Assembly: GCA_001598975.1 (NCBI GenBank)
Contig: BBXU01001826.1
Location: 1-42,174, forward strand
DNA length: 42,174 nt
Direction of reading: 5' to 3'
Source: Parachlorella kessleri
Taxonomy: Eukaryota; Chlorophyta; Trebouxiophyceae; Chlorellales; Chlorellaceae
This document shows positions 39,101 to 42,174 of this stretch, one piece after another (the first letter of the stretch is position 1; the number at the start of each line of letters is the position of its first letter). The notes beneath the pieces were generated by a model, which saw nothing but the letters and a program-made list of their open reading frames with translations, made no database searches and was not told the origin of the DNA. The translations under genes and the position numbers were made by a program.

Positions 39101-40217
39101 CTCGGGGGGCGCGGAACTACTCCCAGTGCGACTCGATGCTCATTGGCGACAGGGCGGGCGCCAATACCTACCCCTACATCACGGTGAGTTGACTGCGGCA
39201 GGGTGGGATGGGGTGTGGGGCGGGTGGCGTGTTTGGAGGACTAGCTGGTGGCTGGGCAGATGATGGCCAGGCCACCGGTGATGAAAGGGCAGGGACGTAA
39301 GGGGCTGTGGGCATGGCGGACGGTTGGCAACTAGGTGCTGCATGTAGCAGGTCGCGAAGGTGTGAAGTTCACCTGGCTGGCATTGGATGGTGCCAGGTGG
39401 TGGTTGAGGTAGCACACGCAGCTTGTAATTCTATACTGCATCCATTGCTTCAGCCGCAGTAAGTGGTTGGTTTTGGGCCAGGGACGGCAGCATGTGCTCT
39501 CACAACAAGGAAGAATGATATGCACGTTAGCTGGATGGCGTTGACGTGCAGTCGTAGGATGAACTTGATGTCTTGTTTGCGGAAGTTGGGGCTGGGCTCA
39601 GCCCCGTGGGGCTCTGATGTTAACACTTACAGTCACTCAGGCATGTCCGTCTGCTCTCTTTCTTGCGGCAGGTTCGTGAGCCGTCAGCCCGTGTGGAGCA
39701 TGAGGCCTCGACCAGTAAGATTGGCGAGGACCAGCTGTTCTACTTCCAGCAGCGCGGCGTGGATGTGGAGGATGCGGTTGGCATGATCATCAGCGGCTTC
39801 TGCAGGTTGGTTGGCCGGGTCGGATTGTAGCTTGGGTGGTGTGTTCCGGGGCATTGCATGCATGGGATGCGAAGGAGCTAGAGACCTGCTGCTGGCTGAT
39901 GGTGAGGTGTTTATCGTACAACCTTCTGTGTGCTTGGAGGTAAGGAGAAGTTCCAGGGCTGCCTGGGGCAAGGCAGGTTGATGAGCGTGAGGTTGTGTGA
40001 GGACGTGCAGTGTGCACAGCTGAGCAGGCCTTGACTCGTGGTGAGCATCCTTGCGCGCGTTGCATGCTGCGCTCGGCGGGCAGTGAACCCGTTTGTTGGC
40101 CGGGTCTGACTCACAGTTGGGGTGCCGTGCAGGGAGGTGTTCAACGAGCTGCCCCTCGAGTTTGCCGCGGAAGTGAACCAGTTGATGAGCCTTAAGCTGG
40201 AAGGCTCGGTTGGTTAA
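36149..40217 (+). CDS. SUFB: SufB, plastid Fe-S cluster scaffold subunit
   Basis: Core of the SufBCD scaffold that builds Fe-S clusters in plastids. Eight exons: 36149-36480, 36781-37132, 37504-37644, 37986-38143, 38530-38626, 38869-39183, 39672-39805, 40133-40217, giving 537 aa. Residues 1 to about 50 are transit peptide ([20 protein letters not shown]). The mature protein starts near [15 protein letters not shown]. SufB landmarks include [70 protein letters not shown], and [20 protein letters not shown] with the Cys (about residue 447) equivalent to the essential C-terminal cysteine of E. coli SufB. The protein ends [20 protein letters not shown]. The length fits plastid SufB. All introns are GT-AG. 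An upstream in-frame ATG at 36113 is less likely because 36149 gives a typical leader. Intron 4 holds a 13-14-bp tandem repeat at 38458-38484. Confidence 0.97.
38458..38484 (+). repeat. 13-14-bp tandem repeat in SufB intron 4
   Basis: The unit TCAGCACAAAAGCA is followed directly by a 13-base copy, in the intron just upstream of exon 5. Confidence 0.8.
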
Positions 40218-40559
40218 GCAGCCTCGAGTGGGCGGCCTTCGGCGTGCTTGCATCCTCGTGTACGTACGTGTACCTTCTGCTGGGTCTCTTTGCTCACCCT
40301 GTTGTTGTGTGTCTGATACAGTTTGCTAGCGCATGTAGCGCGTATGAGCCTGTTCTTGCCCAGACCAGGTGTGTGCGCGTGGCTGAGAATGGAAGTGCAA
40401 GCGGAGTGCCTTTGATTCGTTTTAGCAAGCTGGACTTTTTTGCTTGTGCCCTGGATTGTGGTGTTTTGATGGTTGGGCGGCCTGCTTATGCAACCATGCC
40501 CTCATGTAGACTAAACATTGCTTGATTGATGTTAGCATCGAGCTGCGATCTTGTGAGCG
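40218..40559. other. SufB 3' UTR and CysQ-type gene promoter
   Basis: 342 nt between two plus-strand genes. It includes a GTAC/ACGT-rich stretch near 40259-40272. No TGTAA or further gene is visible. Confidence 0.5.
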
Positions 40560-41364
40560 ATGCTGCTATTTAGCAAAGTGCAAAGGCTGCTGAGCCCATT
40601 TAATCCCAGCTTAAGGGCCCTCCGATCGGCGCTCGTCAAGGGCAGCTGTTCACGCCTCACCATGTCGCTCACCCTGCCGATACAGCAGACCATAGAGGTC
40701 AAGGACGTTATACATATAGCTCAACAGGCCGCAGCTGTCATACTGAAGATATATAACTCCAACGTCGGTCTGATCCAAGAGTCTGGTCCTAGCCACTGGC
40801 TGATGTGGCCAAGATGGCCGGTGTACTACTTTCTAAAGTTCCTCTTAGGCCTGTTTAGGACTGCTGTCACTGGTGTGGATTTGCTAAGGTTCCCTAAGGT
40901 ACTGCCCTTCTACTGCAGACCAACGACTGGCAGGTGGAGGCAAAGGCTGACAGCTCCCCACTCACGCGAGCCGACAGGGAGGCAAATGCTATTATCTGCG
41001 AGGGCCTTGCACGGATAGGTCAGTGAGCGCAGGTTGGCTCAAGCTGGGGCAACTCTTGCTGTGCCTGGCCCTGACTCCTTTCTGCTTTGCTGCAGCTCCC
41101 CACGTCCCCATTGTCTCAGAGGAAAATCGCCAAATCCCTTATGAAACCCGCAAGGTGAGCAGCCGCCTCAATTTTGGAACTGGCAGGACCGGGAAAGGGT
41201 TCTGACAGAGTAACACACTGTGCTTGGTGGTGTGCTGAGTGGTGGGACGCTGCTTAAGCAAGCAGCAGGCTGAGAGCACATTCCCACCAGAGTTTGTGCC
41301 TCAGTGGACTGACTCTCACACCGCCATGCAGCACTACCAATACAGCTTTGTGGTGGATCCTCTT

Positions 41365-41396
<32 letters not shown>

Positions 41397-42174
41397 GCAG
41401 TTCACCGTCAACGTTGCGCTGCTGCGGGGCTCGCACCCTATCATGGGGGTGGTGCAGGTGCCAGCGCAGGTGGGTTGCTTGTAAGGGCTCCTGTGCTCCT
41501 TCAAAAAAATTTCTTCAGACAGGGAAGTTCTCTAAGGACTAGTTCTTTGTTCAAGCTGCCTCCCCACCTGTTCTCCCTGCCCACCACCCATTCGACACCG
41601 CGCTGCGCTCACCTCATGCAGGATACGGTGTACTGGGCGGCGGAGGGCCAGGGAGCCTGGCTGCGCGATAGCAGCGGCGAGGAGCGGCAGCTGCGCTGCG
41701 CAGAGTTCAGCCTAGGCGACGAGGGGCTGGCAGTTGTTGCGTCTGCCAGTCATTTGACCCCGGAGACTGAGCAGTTTGTGGGCCAGCTCCACAACCCGGT
41801 GTTCAAGCAGCTGGGCAGCTCACTCAAACTCTTGATGGTGAGGTGGCTTAGTTGTACAATAGGCCCCATCCCTGCCCTTGGACAGCATGTACGTTGGTGG
41901 CCCAGGAGGCCGGCTAACAAGGAGAGGCAACTCGTGTGGGAGCTCCAGCGCTCGAGGAGCTTGCATGGCGGCCTGAGTTTTGGGCATGGCTGCAGATCGC
42001 TGAGGGTGTGGCGCATGTGTACCCCCGGCTGGCGCCCACCTGTGAGTGGGACACCGCGGCAGCGCATGCCATTGTGCTGGAGGCGGGGGGCGAGGTGGTG
42101 CAGGCCGGCAGGAGCGATGCCAAGGGCAAGCTGCTGGAGGACTGGCAGGTCAGGGGTGGGTGGCATGGAGGGTG
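40560..42174 (+). CDS. CysQ-type 3'(2'),5'-bisphosphate nucleotidase, partial
   Basis: Converts 3'-phosphoadenosine 5'-phosphate to AMP, relieving PAP build-up from sulfate assimilation; a member of the inositol monophosphatase superfamily. Exons in the window: 40560-40763, 40919-41018, 41096-41154, 41332-41469, 41622-41837, 41996-42148, 290 codons. The 3' end lies beyond the window; a gtcagg donor follows 42148. The N-terminus ([20 protein letters not shown]) is Arg/Ser rich and amphipathic, so an organelle leader is likely. Metal-site residues are present: SEEN (about 107-110), [11 protein letters not shown] (about 128-138) and [10 protein letters not shown] (about 256-265). [20 protein letters not shown] is typical of the CysQ branch rather than eukaryotic SAL1. 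An internal ATG (SLTLPIQQ) is an alternative start. It follows SufB on the same strand. Confidence 0.92.

Noticed and set aside
36149..42174. SufB and CysQ-type genes as a sulfur-metabolism operon
   Set aside because: Separate intron-rich nuclear genes with a 342-nt spacer; adjacency alone does not show a functional cluster.

Overview
This window looks like nuclear DNA of a chlorophyte green alga. The evidence is dense spliceosomal introns (I can place about 75), a plastidic ATP/ADP translocase, SufB and argininosuccinate lyase with plastid-type leaders, an RWP-RK transcription factor, and TGTAA motifs of the chlorophyte poly(A) type after several stop codons. All gene models were joined by hand from exons with matching reading phases. 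I see no transposase, reverse transcriptase, rRNA, tRNA or CRISPR array, and no prokaryote-like operon.

Layout. Minus 802-2897: a shugoshin-like cohesin protector. Plus 3293-7055: a CYP59/PPIL4-type cyclophilin with RRM and RS-like tail, divergent from the first gene. Minus 8361-10940: an RWP-RK transcription factor. Plus 11352-17000: a plastidic ATP/ADP translocase, divergent from the RWP-RK gene. Minus 17845-20974 and 21564-23882: two tandem cathepsin X/Z-like cysteine proteases. Minus 24612-28663: argininosuccinate lyase. Minus 29850-31764: a chlorophyllase-like alpha/beta hydrolase with signal peptide. Minus 31821-32634: a doubtful small gene. Minus 33479-33813: a small HMG-box-like protein. 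Minus 34378-35957: a TrmL-type SPOUT RNA methyltransferase with a UVR-like N-terminus. Plus 36149-40217: SufB, divergent from the methyltransferase. Plus 40560 to the window end: a CysQ-type 3'(2'),5'-bisphosphate nucleotidase, cut by the edge.

The genes are mostly housekeeping and plastid related: ATP import, Fe-S assembly, arginine synthesis, sulfur nucleotide turnover and probably plastid RNA modification. They do not form one pathway. The most interesting points are an unusual share of GC-AG introns (seven, five of them well supported), three repeated DSFxVC motifs inside the shugoshin-like protein, intron presence/absence between the two cathepsin paralogues, two perfect palindromes directly abutting at 32321-32370, and the UVR-SPOUT arrangement.
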